Below are positions 23,959-32,341 of a stretch of 32,349 nt of DNA, piece by piece; the stretch's first letter is position 1, and every line of letters starts with the position of its first letter. The stretch spans positions 1-32,349 of the forward strand of contig CALURR010000012.1 in NCBI GenBank assembly GCA_944323195.1, read 5' to 3'. The notes beneath the pieces are model-generated. The model was not told the origin of the DNA. It was given only the letters and a program-made list of their open reading frames with translations, and made no database searches. The DNA is from Candidatus Gastranaerophilales bacterium (GTDB lineage Bacteria > Cyanobacteriota > Vampirovibrionia > Gastranaerophilales > Gastranaerophilaceae). Position numbers and translations under genes: made by a program.

Positions 23959-23967
23959 ATTTTAGCA
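23959..23967 (-). promoter_or_regulatory. Extended -10 promoter of dnaE
   Basis: The minus strand reads TG-C-TAAAAT, ending 6 nt before the dnaE ATG at 23952. No SD lies in between, so the transcript is probably leaderless. Confidence 0.5.
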
Positions 23968-24016
23968 TATACTTTTAAAAGGTAATACGTTTATTAAACT
24001 TATGTAAAAATTGATT

Positions 24017-24595
24017 TTAAAGTTTTTTAATTAAGGTTTTAATGTCTTGAACTACAATCATTTTAGGGTATTCGTTTATAAAATCATCGAAAATTGTTCG
24101 AGCGGTTATTTTATCTCCCATTTTTAAATAGATAAAACCTGCCATGATTTTGTTGTATGGATTTTTTGTATCATTAAGGTAGTTTTTTAGTTCTTTTTTG
24201 GCTGTATTTATTTTAACAAAGCAATCAGCTAAAGTTTCGTAATATATTAGATTGGTATAATTTTTATTTATTGCGCCTTTTAGGGGTGTTATTGCAATGC
24301 TTGGTGCGCCTAAATTAATAAAACATCTTGCAATGTTGTATAAATAAACAGATGATGAAGGGTCATTCGGATTTAAATTATATGCAATTTGATATTCTTT
24401 TAAGGCTGCTGTGTAATTTTTTTCATCAAAATAAATATTGCCCATATTGGAATGTAAACGTGCGTTTCTAGTTGCATCAATTACATTTTCTTCATATCCT
24501 TTTAGTCCTCTTAAAGAGGAGTCTGCAAGCGTGTATGAAGTTAATAAAATAACTGTAGATAATAATATATATATTATTTTAGATTTCAAATTCAT
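24017..24595 (-). CDS. Exported TPR-repeat protein
   Basis: A 192-residue protein with a signal peptide or anchor (MNLKSKIIYILLSTVILLTS) and TPR repeats. The best repeat is ARLHSNMGNIYFDEKNYTAA followed by LKEYQIAYNLNPNDP. Weaker copies follow up to residue 185. TPR arrays mediate protein-protein contacts, here probably in the periplasm. I chose the ATG at 24595, because it starts the signal peptide; an upstream ATG at 24619 would add eight residues. Either start lies within the end of the MBL hydrolase gene, so the two overlap and are co-transcribed. The partner is unknown. Confidence 0.72.
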   Translation of the reverse strand: MNLKSKIIYILLSTVILLTSYTLADSSLRGLKGYEENVIDATRNARLHSNMGNIYFDEKNYTAALKEYQIAYNLNPNDPSSSVYLYNIARCFINLGAPSIAITPLKGAINKNYTNLIYYETLADCFVKINTAKKELKNYLNDTKNPYNKIMAGFIYLKMGDKITARTIFDDFINEYPKMIVVQDIKTLIKKL

Positions 24596-25493
24596 AGTTT
24601 TCTTTTGCAAAAAATACATTATTATATTTTTGAGTTAATTCTTTTTCCAGTTGTGATAGTTTTATGTCGTTATATTCCGGGTCATAATGAAAAAAGAAAA
24701 GTTTTTTTGCATTTGTAAGATGAGCTATATCAATTGCCATTTCGAATGTTGAATGTCCAAAGCCAAGTTTAGGATTTTTTGGATTTAAGTAGTCGTCATT
24801 TGTGTATTGCGCATCATGTATCAGGCAATCGCAATTTTTTGTGAAATTAATAAAATCGTGGTCGCTTGAATTTTTACTTTCTTTATCTGTTGCGTAAACT
24901 AATGTTTTTTCGTTGAATTTTATTTTAAAACACAAGCAGCCGTTTTTAGGGTGCATTGGGGTTTTGTATGCTGTAATTATTATGTCATCTTTATTTAAAG
25001 GAATATTGTCATTTGATGAAACATATTTTCTTATATTTCCATTTTGATTAATTATTATTGTATCTTTATCAGAAAAGTTCTCTATATTAAAGGTGCTATT
25101 TATTTCATCAATTGCAAGAGGAAAAACCTTATCAAAAAGAATATTTTTTAAGGTTTCTTTCAAGCTTGATTCATTTGGATTTAGACCAAAAAGATTAATT
25201 GTGTTTGATGAATTATATAAAGGCTTAAAGAAAGGCAGACCTTGGATATGATCTTGATGTATATGTGAGATTAATATAGTTGTTTGATATTGATTTTGCG
25301 TGTTTTTATCTTGGTTTATATTTATTATCCCCGTACCCGCATCTAAGATTATTGATTGTTTGCCGCATTTTAGCTCAATGCAAGAGGTATTGCCTCCATA
25401 TTTCAAAAAGTCAGCTTGAGCTTTAGGGTATGAACCTCTTGTACCTTTAAATTTGATTATGAATTTATCTTCTTGTGTGGCAATTTCTTTCAT
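24579..25493 (-). CDS. MBL-fold metallo-hydrolase
   Basis: A 304-residue metallo-beta-lactamase-fold hydrolase. GTRGSYP (17-23) and GGNTSC (33-38) are typical of a subfamily related to PhnP and cyclic-nucleotide phosphodiesterases. The metal motif is SHIHQDH with His77, His79, Asp81 and His82. DAGTG (51-55), a later IHDAQY, FGHSTFEMA and FFHYDPEYND give further metal ligands. The likely activity is a phosphodiesterase or related hydrolase in the cytoplasm; the substrate is unknown. It begins 9 bp after the stop of the metallophosphoesterase gene, with an AAAGG SD, and overlaps the TPR gene at its end. Confidence 0.82.
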   Translation of the reverse strand: MKEIATQEDKFIIKFKGTRGSYPKAQADFLKYGGNTSCIELKCGKQSIILDAGTGIININQDKNTQNQYQTTILISHIHQDHIQGLPFFKPLYNSSNTINLFGLNPNESSLKETLKNILFDKVFPLAIDEINSTFNIENFSDKDTIIINQNGNIRKYVSSNDNIPLNKDDIIITAYKTPMHPKNGCLCFKIKFNEKTLVYATDKESKNSSDHDFINFTKNCDCLIHDAQYTNDDYLNPKNPKLGFGHSTFEMAIDIAHLTNAKKLFFFHYDPEYNDIKLSQLEKELTQKYNNVFFAKENYEFEI

Positions 25494-25502
25494 TATTAAC
25501 CT

Positions 25503-26714
25503 TTATATTTCTTGTAGTTGAAGTGGTTCTTGCAGTTCCTGCTGCTCTATTTTATTTTTCTTTTTGAAAAAACTGAAATTAAACAAACTTTTTTTATTTT
25601 CGTTTTTGATTTTTGTTTCTTTTACCTTTTTTTCTTTTGGTTGTTTTACTTTTTTCTCTTTTGTTTTTTTAGGTTTAATGTCTTGCGGTTGAGAAAGTTT
25701 TTTAATTTCTTTTTCAGTTGTTTTTGTTTGTTTATTTGCGTTTTTAATTTTGTTTCTTTTATATCTTGCAGATTTTGGGTGTTTTTTATGATAGATAAAA
25801 GATAACTCCCTATCATAAATGTTTCCTGATAAAGTTGAGTAGGATATAACGCTTTGTCTGTTTTGTTCTTTAATTTCATCAAGTCTTGTTGGGATAAATT
25901 CAAATTTATATTCAACTCTATCTTTGAAGTTGACTATTTTTATGTGACGAAATGCCATTGGGTATGTTACCATTGACGGTGTTGAAACAAATACTAAATT
26001 TCCCCAATGGCGAAGCCTTGTGGCATGATAGTGTCCTGATAGAACTATAATTGGGTTTTTGTATTTTAATAAAATTTCATTAAATTCATTTGCATTTAGC
26101 ATAGAATGTTCGCTTGCGACAAACGGTTCAACTGAAGGATGATGAAGCGCTATAACAACAATTTTATCTTGGTTTTGGTTAAGTTCGTTATCTAAAAATT
26201 GTAGTTGTTCTTGCGCAAGCATACCATTTGCACTATCTTCCATTGTTGCATCTAAAATTATAATCCTATAGTCTGTTTTAGGACTAAAAGCATAATAGCT
26301 GTCTGAAAAAGTGTAATTTGGGTTATAACTTTTAACAGTTTCTAAAACCTCTTGTTTTGTCATTTCTCCATGAAAATCGTGGTTTCCAAAGGTATTTAGG
26401 GTTGGATATTTTAATTTTGTTAAAAGCTTGTAGAAGTTGTGATAGTTTTCTTCTGTTGCACTATCTACCATATCTCCTGTAAATAAAACAAAATCCAGCC
26501 CTTTTATGTTGTTTATTTGCTCAATAGCGTCTTTTAAAAGTTCTTTTGATGAACCTAGAGCTTTATAGGCTGTATCTTGTCTGTCTGAGATATGTGTATC
26601 TGATATTTGCACTAAATCAAGTGTCATATTTCGAAACGAAAAGGCTTGCGCACTAATCGTTCCGAAAATTATGAAACCTAATATTAAAATTAAATTTAAA
26701 TATTTATTTTTCAT
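25503..26714 (-). CDS. Exported calcineurin-like metallophosphoesterase
   Basis: A 403-residue protein with a signal peptide (MKNKYLNLILILGFIIFGTI, cleavage after SAQA at about 24). The phosphoesterase domain carries all metal motifs: DLVQISDTHISD (about 33-44), FTGDMVD near 98, TFGNHDFHGE near 135, ALHHPSV near 190 and LSGHYHATRL near 225. After about residue 300 comes a Lys-rich low-complexity tail with repeated KKTKEKK and KVKQPKEKK units. It is likely a periplasmic phosphodiesterase or phosphatase; the tail could bind acidic polymers or the envelope (guess). It overlaps the malQ stop by 11 bp, so translation is coupled. Confidence 0.85.
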   Translation of the reverse strand: MKNKYLNLILILGFIIFGTISAQAFSFRNMTLDLVQISDTHISDRQDTAYKALGSSKELLKDAIEQINNIKGLDFVLFTGDMVDSATEENYHNFYKLLTKLKYPTLNTFGNHDFHGEMTKQEVLETVKSYNPNYTFSDSYYAFSPKTDYRIIILDATMEDSANGMLAQEQLQFLDNELNQNQDKIVVIALHHPSVEPFVASEHSMLNANEFNEILLKYKNPIIVLSGHYHATRLRHWGNLVFVSTPSMVTYPMAFRHIKIVNFKDRVEYKFEFIPTRLDEIKEQNRQSVISYSTLSGNIYDRELSFIYHKKHPKSARYKRNKIKNANKQTKTTEKEIKKLSQPQDIKPKKTKEKKVKQPKEKKVKETKIKNENKKSLFNFSFFKKKNKIEQQELQEPLQLQEI

Positions 26715-28620
26715 TTACTAGCTGTTCCAGTTCTTCAAGAAGGTCTTGATGGTTTTTGTAGAATTCCCAACCTCTTGCTTTCATTGCATATATCATAACT
26801 AATGGCAAATTAAGAGCTTCATCTGATTTTAATTTTTCTCTGTAGAAATCAACAAAGTTATTGGGTAATCTTAGAGTCCAGTTAGGATCTCCTGAAGTTC
26901 CGGGGGTATTGTACACTTCATTAATTCCAAAGAAATCAGTGAAGAAAATTTGAATATTTTCAGCTTTTGAAGCAAAACATTCAACTATTTTCATGAAACC
27001 GAAATATTTTTCGTCTGTATACATTTTATGCCAAACTTCATCTTTATTTCCAAATTCGGAACATAAATCTTCAATTAGATTTTTAATGTATGGATTAGCA
27101 TCTTCCGTATTAACAAGCTTTGATGCCCACATTCTGATTGGTTCATTGTCGTGAGTTCCTACCATTGCCCAAGAGTTAGGTGTAATATTTTTACATCTGT
27201 ATGGATGATTTTCTTCGAATGGCACAACAAATTGGACAAGGCGCATTCCTTGAAGTCCGTATTTTTTCATAACTTGAACAACAGGATATGTTAGTGTTCC
27301 AAGGTCTTCAGCTATGATTGCATTTTTATCCAAACCTGCTTCAAGAGCTGATGCTATAACGATTTTTTCAATCATTCTGCCGTATAGAGTTACTTGTTCG
27401 TCAGATAGATTATCAAGCCATTTTTCGTCATCAGGTGTAACAAATTTGCCTTCAATTGGTGTTTTGTTAATATTTTCTTCTCTAGCTATTGAATATTTGG
27501 CTAATTCAGGGTGATTTGGAGAAGAGTATAATCTTCCGGCCCCTTCTTCAACTTTTGGCATGCAGCCTTTTTTGTATACCCAAGGGTCAATTAAACCAAC
27601 TGTGTGGTCAATTCTAACACCGCCCGGGTTTTCTTTAAACATTTTTGTATAAAGTTTTTTAAGCAATTCTCCGGCAGGACCAAGTGAGCCATCTTTGTTG
27701 AATAATTTTTCAGGGTCAACAACAGAAAAGCCCCATGCTTGACCGTCTTCAGAGAAATAATCAGGAGGACAACCCAGACACCATCCATCTAAAAACATTG
27801 ATTGATAAGCCCAGTTGTCTCTATCTGAAAACGCAACTTGTCTGTCTGCAATTAATTTTAGACCAAGTTTTTTTGTGTATTCAAGTGTTTCATCGGTTTG
27901 TTTTTGAACAATAAATTGTTCAAGTTTATATTTTTCAATGGTATCTTGGTATTTTTTTTCTATTTCTTTAATTCTTTTTTCTGCCTGTTTTTTATCAGCT
28001 GAACCAAATAATGTTTTATCTAGTTCACTTTTCCATTGCGGCCAATAATCTGAATTATTTTCAATTGATAATGCTTCATATAGGGCATCTTTATCAAGCC
28101 AGAAAGAATTTTCTTTTTTGAAATTTTCAAATTCTTTTTTAAGTTCTTTTGAAGCATTCTTTTTAAAATTCTTGTAAAATTCATTAGAAGCAAGTTCTAG
28201 ATTTTCAATAGCGTAAACATACGCTGCTTTATTTGTATTTTTATTGGGATTCATTTCGATAATTTTTTCAAGAGTTTTTTCTGATAAAATTTTATCCCAT
28301 TTTGAAGTTGTTAATTCTTTTAGGTTTATAAAAAGAGGGTTTTTAGAAAACACTGTTCCTGTATAAGGAGAAGAGTCACTTAATTTTGTTTTGCCACAAG
28401 GACCTAATTGTATTGCGGAAAAAATGCCTTGAGAAAAATTAAAAAGTTCTTTAGCACCATCTGAATTATATGTTCCAAAACCTGTGTTTTCATCATCTTT
28501 TGATGGAAAACTAACGCCTTGCAAGATTAGGGCAAGATTTTTTTTGCCTAGTACTGAAAGTGCTTTTTCGATTGTTTCTTTGTATTCTTTTGAGAATAAT
28601 TTACTTTTTTCTAACAACAT
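26704..28620 (-). CDS. malQ: 4-alpha-glucanotransferase
   Basis: MalQ (amylomaltase, GH77) transfers alpha-1,4-glucan segments and serves maltodextrin and glycogen use. The 638-residue enzyme has the GH77 catalytic motifs RIDHTVGLIDPW near 340 with the nucleophile Asp, IIAEDLG near 437 with the acid/base Glu, and GTHDNEP near 490 with the third Asp. It is longer than the common 500-residue form; the extra length includes a Lys/Glu-rich helical insert (about 120-240). The SD is AGGAGAGG. It lies 32 bp downstream of the sigma-factor gene and overlaps the metallophosphoesterase start, so these form one operon. Confidence 0.92.
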   Translation of the reverse strand: MLLEKSKLFSKEYKETIEKALSVLGKKNLALILQGVSFPSKDDENTGFGTYNSDGAKELFNFSQGIFSAIQLGPCGKTKLSDSSPYTGTVFSKNPLFINLKELTTSKWDKILSEKTLEKIIEMNPNKNTNKAAYVYAIENLELASNEFYKNFKKNASKELKKEFENFKKENSFWLDKDALYEALSIENNSDYWPQWKSELDKTLFGSADKKQAEKRIKEIEKKYQDTIEKYKLEQFIVQKQTDETLEYTKKLGLKLIADRQVAFSDRDNWAYQSMFLDGWCLGCPPDYFSEDGQAWGFSVVDPEKLFNKDGSLGPAGELLKKLYTKMFKENPGGVRIDHTVGLIDPWVYKKGCMPKVEEGAGRLYSSPNHPELAKYSIAREENINKTPIEGKFVTPDDEKWLDNLSDEQVTLYGRMIEKIVIASALEAGLDKNAIIAEDLGTLTYPVVQVMKKYGLQGMRLVQFVVPFEENHPYRCKNITPNSWAMVGTHDNEPIRMWASKLVNTEDANPYIKNLIEDLCSEFGNKDEVWHKMYTDEKYFGFMKIVECFASKAENIQIFFTDFFGINEVYNTPGTSGDPNWTLRLPNNFVDFYREKLKSDEALNLPLVMIYAMKARGWEFYKNHQDLLEELEQLVNEK

Positions 28621-28652
28621 TTATTCCTCTCCTATGTCTAAAATTAAATTTA

Positions 28653-29327
28653 TTAATAGCTTGTTAGTCCTCGTTTATTAAGATATTCGCGCACATGGTT
28701 AAGGGATGCTTGAACTATTCTTGTAATCCGAGAGCTTGATAAACCAACCATCTGAGCAATTTGTTTTACTTGCATATTTCTATAAAACCTATATTCAACA
28801 ATGGTTCTATCTTTTTGGGGTAGTTTTGCAATTGCTTCTTTGATTAATTTACTTAATTCCGTTATTTCTGCTTTTTCATCAGGAGTTGCTGATGTATCTT
28901 TTATAAAATCAAAAGGTGAATCATTATCTGAACTTTGAGCCATTATCGAATCAATTGATAAAATTGTTTCATAAACGGCCTCTCTTACTTTTGTTGGAGA
29001 AACGTCAAGCGCCGATTGGTTATCGCTATATTCTTCTTCTGTTAGCTCTCCATCTTCTTTTTTGTGTTTTAGTGTGTACCATTTATATCTGTTTCTTAAT
29101 TCGTTTCTAATTGCCCAGCGTACAGCAGTTGCTATATAAGAAGAATTATAATGAGTCATCTGTTCTTCTGTTTTATCTTTGAACAAGGCTTGTAGTGCAA
29201 TTATGCCGATAGAAACTAATTCTTCGCAGTCAAGCATATGGGAAGGTATTCTTTTATATTCTACCTTTGCAACTTTTTGTATTATATCAATATAATCTTT
29301 TAATTTAGCTTGCAATTTTGCTACCAA
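28653..29327 (-). CDS. Sigma-70 family RNA polymerase sigma factor (FliA/WhiG type)
   Basis: This 224-residue sigma factor has a region 2 with LDCEELVSIGIIALQALF (33-50) and YIATAVRWAIRNELRNRYKW (64-83) for core binding and -10 recognition. A short region 3-like part ends in SPFDFIKD. Region 4 has IKEAIAKLPQKDRTIVEYRF and the HTH MQVKQIAQMVGLSSSRITRI. Length and the spacing of regions fit the FliA/WhiG group, which drives late flagellar genes in many bacteria; with fliD in the window this is plausible but not proven. No ATG lies near the N-terminus, so TTG at 29327 is the likely start, and no good SD is visible. It precedes malQ on the same strand. Confidence 0.82.
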   Translation of the reverse strand: MVAKLQAKLKDYIDIIQKVAKVEYKRIPSHMLDCEELVSIGIIALQALFKDKTEEQMTHYNSSYIATAVRWAIRNELRNRYKWYTLKHKKEDGELTEEEYSDNQSALDVSPTKVREAVYETILSIDSIMAQSSDNDSPFDFIKDTSATPDEKAEITELSKLIKEAIAKLPQKDRTIVEYRFYRNMQVKQIAQMVGLSSSRITRIVQASLNHVREYLNKRGLTSY

Positions 29328-29349
29328 CGTATTACTAATCTATATAAAG

Positions 29350-29378
29350 ATTTTACTATCATTAAATAAATAATGCAA
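29350..29378 (-). promoter_or_regulatory. Promoter of the sigma factor-malQ operon
   Basis: On the minus strand, TTGCAT (29378-29373) and TAAAAT (29355-29350) have a 17-bp spacer. A leader of about 15 nt leads to the TTG start. This promoter probably serves the whole five-gene unit down to the TPR gene. Confidence 0.55.
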
Positions 29379-29415
29379 ATAACATCAAAAATATGTACTA
29401 AAACTTAAAATAAGT

Positions 29416-30822
29416 TTATTTTTTTTCGTGTTTGTATGCTTTATGTGACATATAAGATAAAATTGCACAAACAATTCCGAATATTATTGCCCAATATATT
29501 GCAAAATGGTAACCTCTAATAAATGCATCTGTTAGATTAAAACCGTTTTGTAGTGCATTATTTTTAACAAAATCAAATATACTAACTGAAATTGTTATGC
29601 CTAAAAGCATACCAACATTTCTAAACATTGCTAAAATGCCTGAAGCTATGCCCATTTTTCCCATTGGCGCAACTGAAACTATAAGAGCATTAACGCTTGG
29701 TTGATAGCAGCCGGAACCTGCTCCAATTAGAGCTTGGGCTATAAGTATGTTCCAATAGGTTAATTTATCGCCTATGGTTGTAAAAAATATGTAGCCCAGT
29801 ATTATTAATATTGTTCCTGTTGTCATTAAAATTGAGCTATGGAGTTTCTTTGTTAATTTGCCGTTTAATAAAGCCATTAACATAAACATAAACGAAAACG
29901 GTAAAATCAAAACAGCTGTCATTAAAGGGCTAGCTTTTAATACTTCTTGAGTGTAGAATGGAAATAAAAGTGCATTTGTGAAAAGCGAAAAATACGCAAT
30001 TAAAAGTGCAAAGTTTCCATAAGTAAATACTTTTGATTTGAAAAGTTCAAAATTAATAACAGGGTAGGGTATTCTTTTTTCTTGAAAATAAAAAAGAATT
30101 GAAAAAACTATAAAAATTATACTTAAAATTATTATTCTTTGGCTTGTATAACCCCAATCGTGACCTTTTGAAATAACTAAAAGCATTGATAGGATTGCAA
30201 TTAATTGTAATATCATTCCAAGATAGTCAAATTTAAATTCTGATTTATGAACAATTTCAGGGATATATTTTTTCGAAAAGTAAGCACCAACAAGCCCAAT
30301 AATTATACTTGGAATAAAAATGGCTCTCCAAGTGACATAATGCATTAAAAAACCACCAACCATAGGACCTGACATGCCGGCTAGTGCCATTAGGGCTGTT
30401 GAAAAGCCAAGAGCTTTTGCTCTTTCATTTCCTTTGAAGATTGATGAAATAATTGCATAATTATTTGATAATAAAATGCTTGCACCGGTTGCTTGAACAA
30501 CACGAGCTAAAATCAGTGTAATTAAATTAAAAGAAATTGTATTAAAAAATGCGCCAAGTGCAAAGATTAAATATCCGAGCGCATATAAATTTTTTCTTGA
30601 AACAAGGTCGTTTAATTTTCCAAATAAAGTTAAAAATGTGGACAAAATTAAAATATAAGCAGTTACTGCCCATTGAGCATGGCTTATATCTATATTAAAA
30701 TTTTGCGCTATTTCATATAGTGCAACATTAACAGTGTTGGAATCCATCATAGCTAAAAAACCACCAATGGCGCTTACTATGAAAATAATCCATTTTAATT
30801 TGTGTGTTTGTTCGCTAAACAT
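29416..30822 (-). CDS. MFS multidrug exporter (DHA2, 14-TM type)
   Basis: A 468-residue major-facilitator protein with about 14 membrane segments. It begins with a short polar end, then FIVSAIGGFLAMMDSNTVNV, which carries the DHA2-type LDxTIVNVALP-like motif (here MDSNTVNVALYEI). GKLNDLVSRKNLY is motif A, and SGPMVGGFLMHYVTWRAIFI is motif C with the following segment. These features fit EmrB/QacA drug exporters; the substrate is unknown. The start is uncertain: a promoter -10 ends 7 nt before an in-frame TTG at 30852, but I chose the ATG at 30822 because the protein signature begins there. If TTG is used, the protein is ten residues longer. Confidence 0.87.
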   Translation of the reverse strand: MFSEQTHKLKWIIFIVSAIGGFLAMMDSNTVNVALYEIAQNFNIDISHAQWAVTAYILILSTFLTLFGKLNDLVSRKNLYALGYLIFALGAFFNTISFNLITLILARVVQATGASILLSNNYAIISSIFKGNERAKALGFSTALMALAGMSGPMVGGFLMHYVTWRAIFIPSIIIGLVGAYFSKKYIPEIVHKSEFKFDYLGMILQLIAILSMLLVISKGHDWGYTSQRIIILSIIFIVFSILFYFQEKRIPYPVINFELFKSKVFTYGNFALLIAYFSLFTNALLFPFYTQEVLKASPLMTAVLILPFSFMFMLMALLNGKLTKKLHSSILMTTGTILIILGYIFFTTIGDKLTYWNILIAQALIGAGSGCYQPSVNALIVSVAPMGKMGIASGILAMFRNVGMLLGITISVSIFDFVKNNALQNGFNLTDAFIRGYHFAIYWAIIFGIVCAILSYMSHKAYKHEKK

Positions 30823-30859
30823 ATTTGTTGTGCTTTCAATTAGTATGACCAATAAAAAA

Positions 30860-30887
30860 ATATTATCACTTTAATTTTTGTTGGCAA
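30860..30887 (-). promoter_or_regulatory. Promoter of the MFS gene
   Basis: On the minus strand, TTGCCA (30887-30882) and TAATAT (30865-30860) have a 16-bp spacer, and TG-A before the -10 makes it extended. RNA should start at about 30852, exactly at the in-frame TTG. It lies back to back with the aminotransferase promoter. Confidence 0.5.
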
Positions 30888-30890
30888 TAT

Positions 30891-30919
30891 TTAACAATAA
30901 TAACATTTTGTAGTAAAAT
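30891..30919 (+). promoter_or_regulatory. Promoter of the aminotransferase gene
   Basis: TTAACA (30891-30896) and TAAAAT (30914-30919) have a 17-bp spacer. About 27 nt of leader with a GGAGAG SD lead to the ATG at 30953. Confidence 0.55.
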
Positions 30920-30952
30920 TTATTTGCTGAAGTATTGGTATAGGAGAGATAT

Positions 30953-32134
30953 ATGTTTGAAAATTTTTTTTCTCAAAGGATTAAAAATACACCTTCATCT
31001 TTTATTAGAGAGATTTTAAAAGTAACTCAAAAGCCTGAAATTATTTCTTTTGCCGGTGGTTTGCCTAATCCTATATCTTTTCCTCAAGAAGAACTTAAAA
31101 TTTCAATGAATAGAATAGCTGATAAATATGGTGACAAAATTTATCAATATTCAACTACTCTTGGTTTAGACAGTTTGCGTCAATATATTGTAGACAGATA
31201 TAAAAAAATCTGGAATATGCAAATATCTATTGATAATGTAATCATTACAACAGGTTCTCAACAAGCGCTTGACTTAATTGGAAAAGTATTTATAAACGAA
31301 AATGATAAAGTAATGGTGGAAAAACCTTCTTATCTTGGTTTGTTGCAATCATTTTGTTTATATAGTGCTGATTTTGTTCAAACAAAATTAAATGACGATG
31401 GCTTAGACATTGAAGAATTGAAAAAAACGCTTAAAACCCATAAACCTAAATTAGCTTATTTGATACCAAATTTTCAAAATCCGACAGGTTTAACTTATAG
31501 TGTGCAAAATAGAAAAGAAGTTTTTGAAGTAATTAAAGATGAAGATATGATTTTAGTTCAAGATGACCCTTATGGAGAATTAAGGTTTGAAGAAGGTGAT
31601 AGAATTCCTTATATCGGCTTAAATCAGACTGAAAAAAACATATATCTTGGTTCGTTTTCTAAAATTGTAACTCCGGGTATGCGTCTTGGCTATATTATAG
31701 CTAATAAAGAAATAATCCACATGCTTGAAACTGCAAAACAAGCTTCAGATTTACATTCAAATATTTTTGGTCAATATTTAATTTCTGATTACCTATATAA
31801 TAATGATCTTGATAAGCACATTGAAAAGATTAAAAAATTATATAAAACTCAAGCCAATGCAATGGTTGGCGCTATGGAAAAATATTTCCCTAAAAACATA
31901 AAATACACAATCCCTAAAGGTGGAATGTTTTCTTGGGTTACTTTAGAAGAAGGCAAGTCTTCAGTAGACTTATTTAATAAAGCAATAAAAAAGAATGTTG
32001 CTTTTGTTCCCGGCGATCCATTTTATGTTAATGAGCATAATGTTAATACTCTTCGTTTAAATTATACGAACGCTGATAGTGAAACAATTGAAGAAGGCAT
32101 AAAAAGATTATCTGAAGCTCTAAAAGAAATATAA
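30953..32134 (+). CDS. PLP-dependent aminotransferase, class I/II (2-aminoadipate/LysN-like)
   Basis: A 393-residue fold-type I aminotransferase. SFAGGLPNPISFP (about 23-35) is typical of the MocR-related/2-aminoadipate aminotransferase group. TTGSQQALDLIGK (about 98-110) binds the PLP phosphate, PNFQNPTG (about 166-173) carries the Asn, DDPYGELRF (about 198-206) the Asp and Tyr, and GSFSKIVTPGMRLGY (about 228-242) the PLP-binding Lys. LRLNYTN near the C-terminus has the substrate-binding Arg. There is no N-terminal GntR domain, so it is an enzyme, not a MocR regulator. Likely substrates are 2-aminoadipate, aromatic or branched amino acids. It is monocistronic, with a strong terminator after it. 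Confidence 0.88.
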   Translation: MFENFFSQRIKNTPSSFIREILKVTQKPEIISFAGGLPNPISFPQEELKISMNRIADKYGDKIYQYSTTLGLDSLRQYIVDRYKKIWNMQISIDNVIITTGSQQALDLIGKVFINENDKVMVEKPSYLGLLQSFCLYSADFVQTKLNDDGLDIEELKKTLKTHKPKLAYLIPNFQNPTGLTYSVQNRKEVFEVIKDEDMILVQDDPYGELRFEEGDRIPYIGLNQTEKNIYLGSFSKIVTPGMRLGYIIANKEIIHMLETAKQASDLHSNIFGQYLISDYLYNNDLDKHIEKIKKLYKTQANAMVGAMEKYFPKNIKYTIPKGGMFSWVTLEEGKSSVDLFNKAIKKNVAFVPGDPFYVNEHNVNTLRLNYTNADSETIEEGIKRLSEALKEI

Positions 32135-32151
32135 GATTTAAAGACTGATGG

Positions 32152-32182
32152 AATAAAACCCTTGAGTTACAAGGGTTTTATT
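32152..32182 (+). terminator. Intrinsic terminator of the aminotransferase gene
   Basis: AATAAAACCCTTG (32152-32164) and CAAGGGTTTTATT (32170-32182) form a 13-bp perfect stem around a 5-nt loop, and a run of T follows. Confidence 0.95.
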
Positions 32183-32207
32183 TTTTTATTAATTTTTGTA
32201 AATAAAA

Positions 32208-32213
32208 TTGACA
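32208..32213 (+). promoter_or_regulatory. Candidate -35 box downstream of the aminotransferase terminator
   Basis: A perfect TTGACA lies just after the strong terminator. The best -10 is AATTAT at 32233-32238, with a 19-bp spacer, which is weak. It would start RNA near 32245. Confidence 0.3.
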
Positions 32214-32244
32214 AATAAATAAAATATTAGCAAATTATTTTTTT

Positions 32245-32341
32245 CAGAGTCATTAAATAGCATGTAAACTCCTCTATAAACTCCGTAATACTAATTCTAT
32301 CCATCACGGCTTAATTTGTTCACAAATTAGCCGTTTTTTTT
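32245..32341 (+). ncRNA. Candidate small RNA of about 95 nt
   Basis: Between two plus-strand terminators lies a stretch with a TTGACA box, no reading frame of note, and its own hairpin terminator. The candidate RNA contains two AAACTCC words (near 32271-32290), the first followed by T to give CTCCT, an anti-Shine-Dalgarno-like sequence. Without RNA data this remains a guess; the second hairpin could also be a backup terminator. Confidence 0.3.
32306..32341 (+). terminator. Second intrinsic terminator
   Basis: ACGGC (32306-32310) and TAATTTG (32312-32318), with one bulged T, pair with CAAATTA (32323-32329) and GCCGT (32330-32334) around a TTCA loop. A run of T follows on the plus strand only. 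No plus-strand gene ends here other than the already terminated aminotransferase. Confidence 0.8.
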
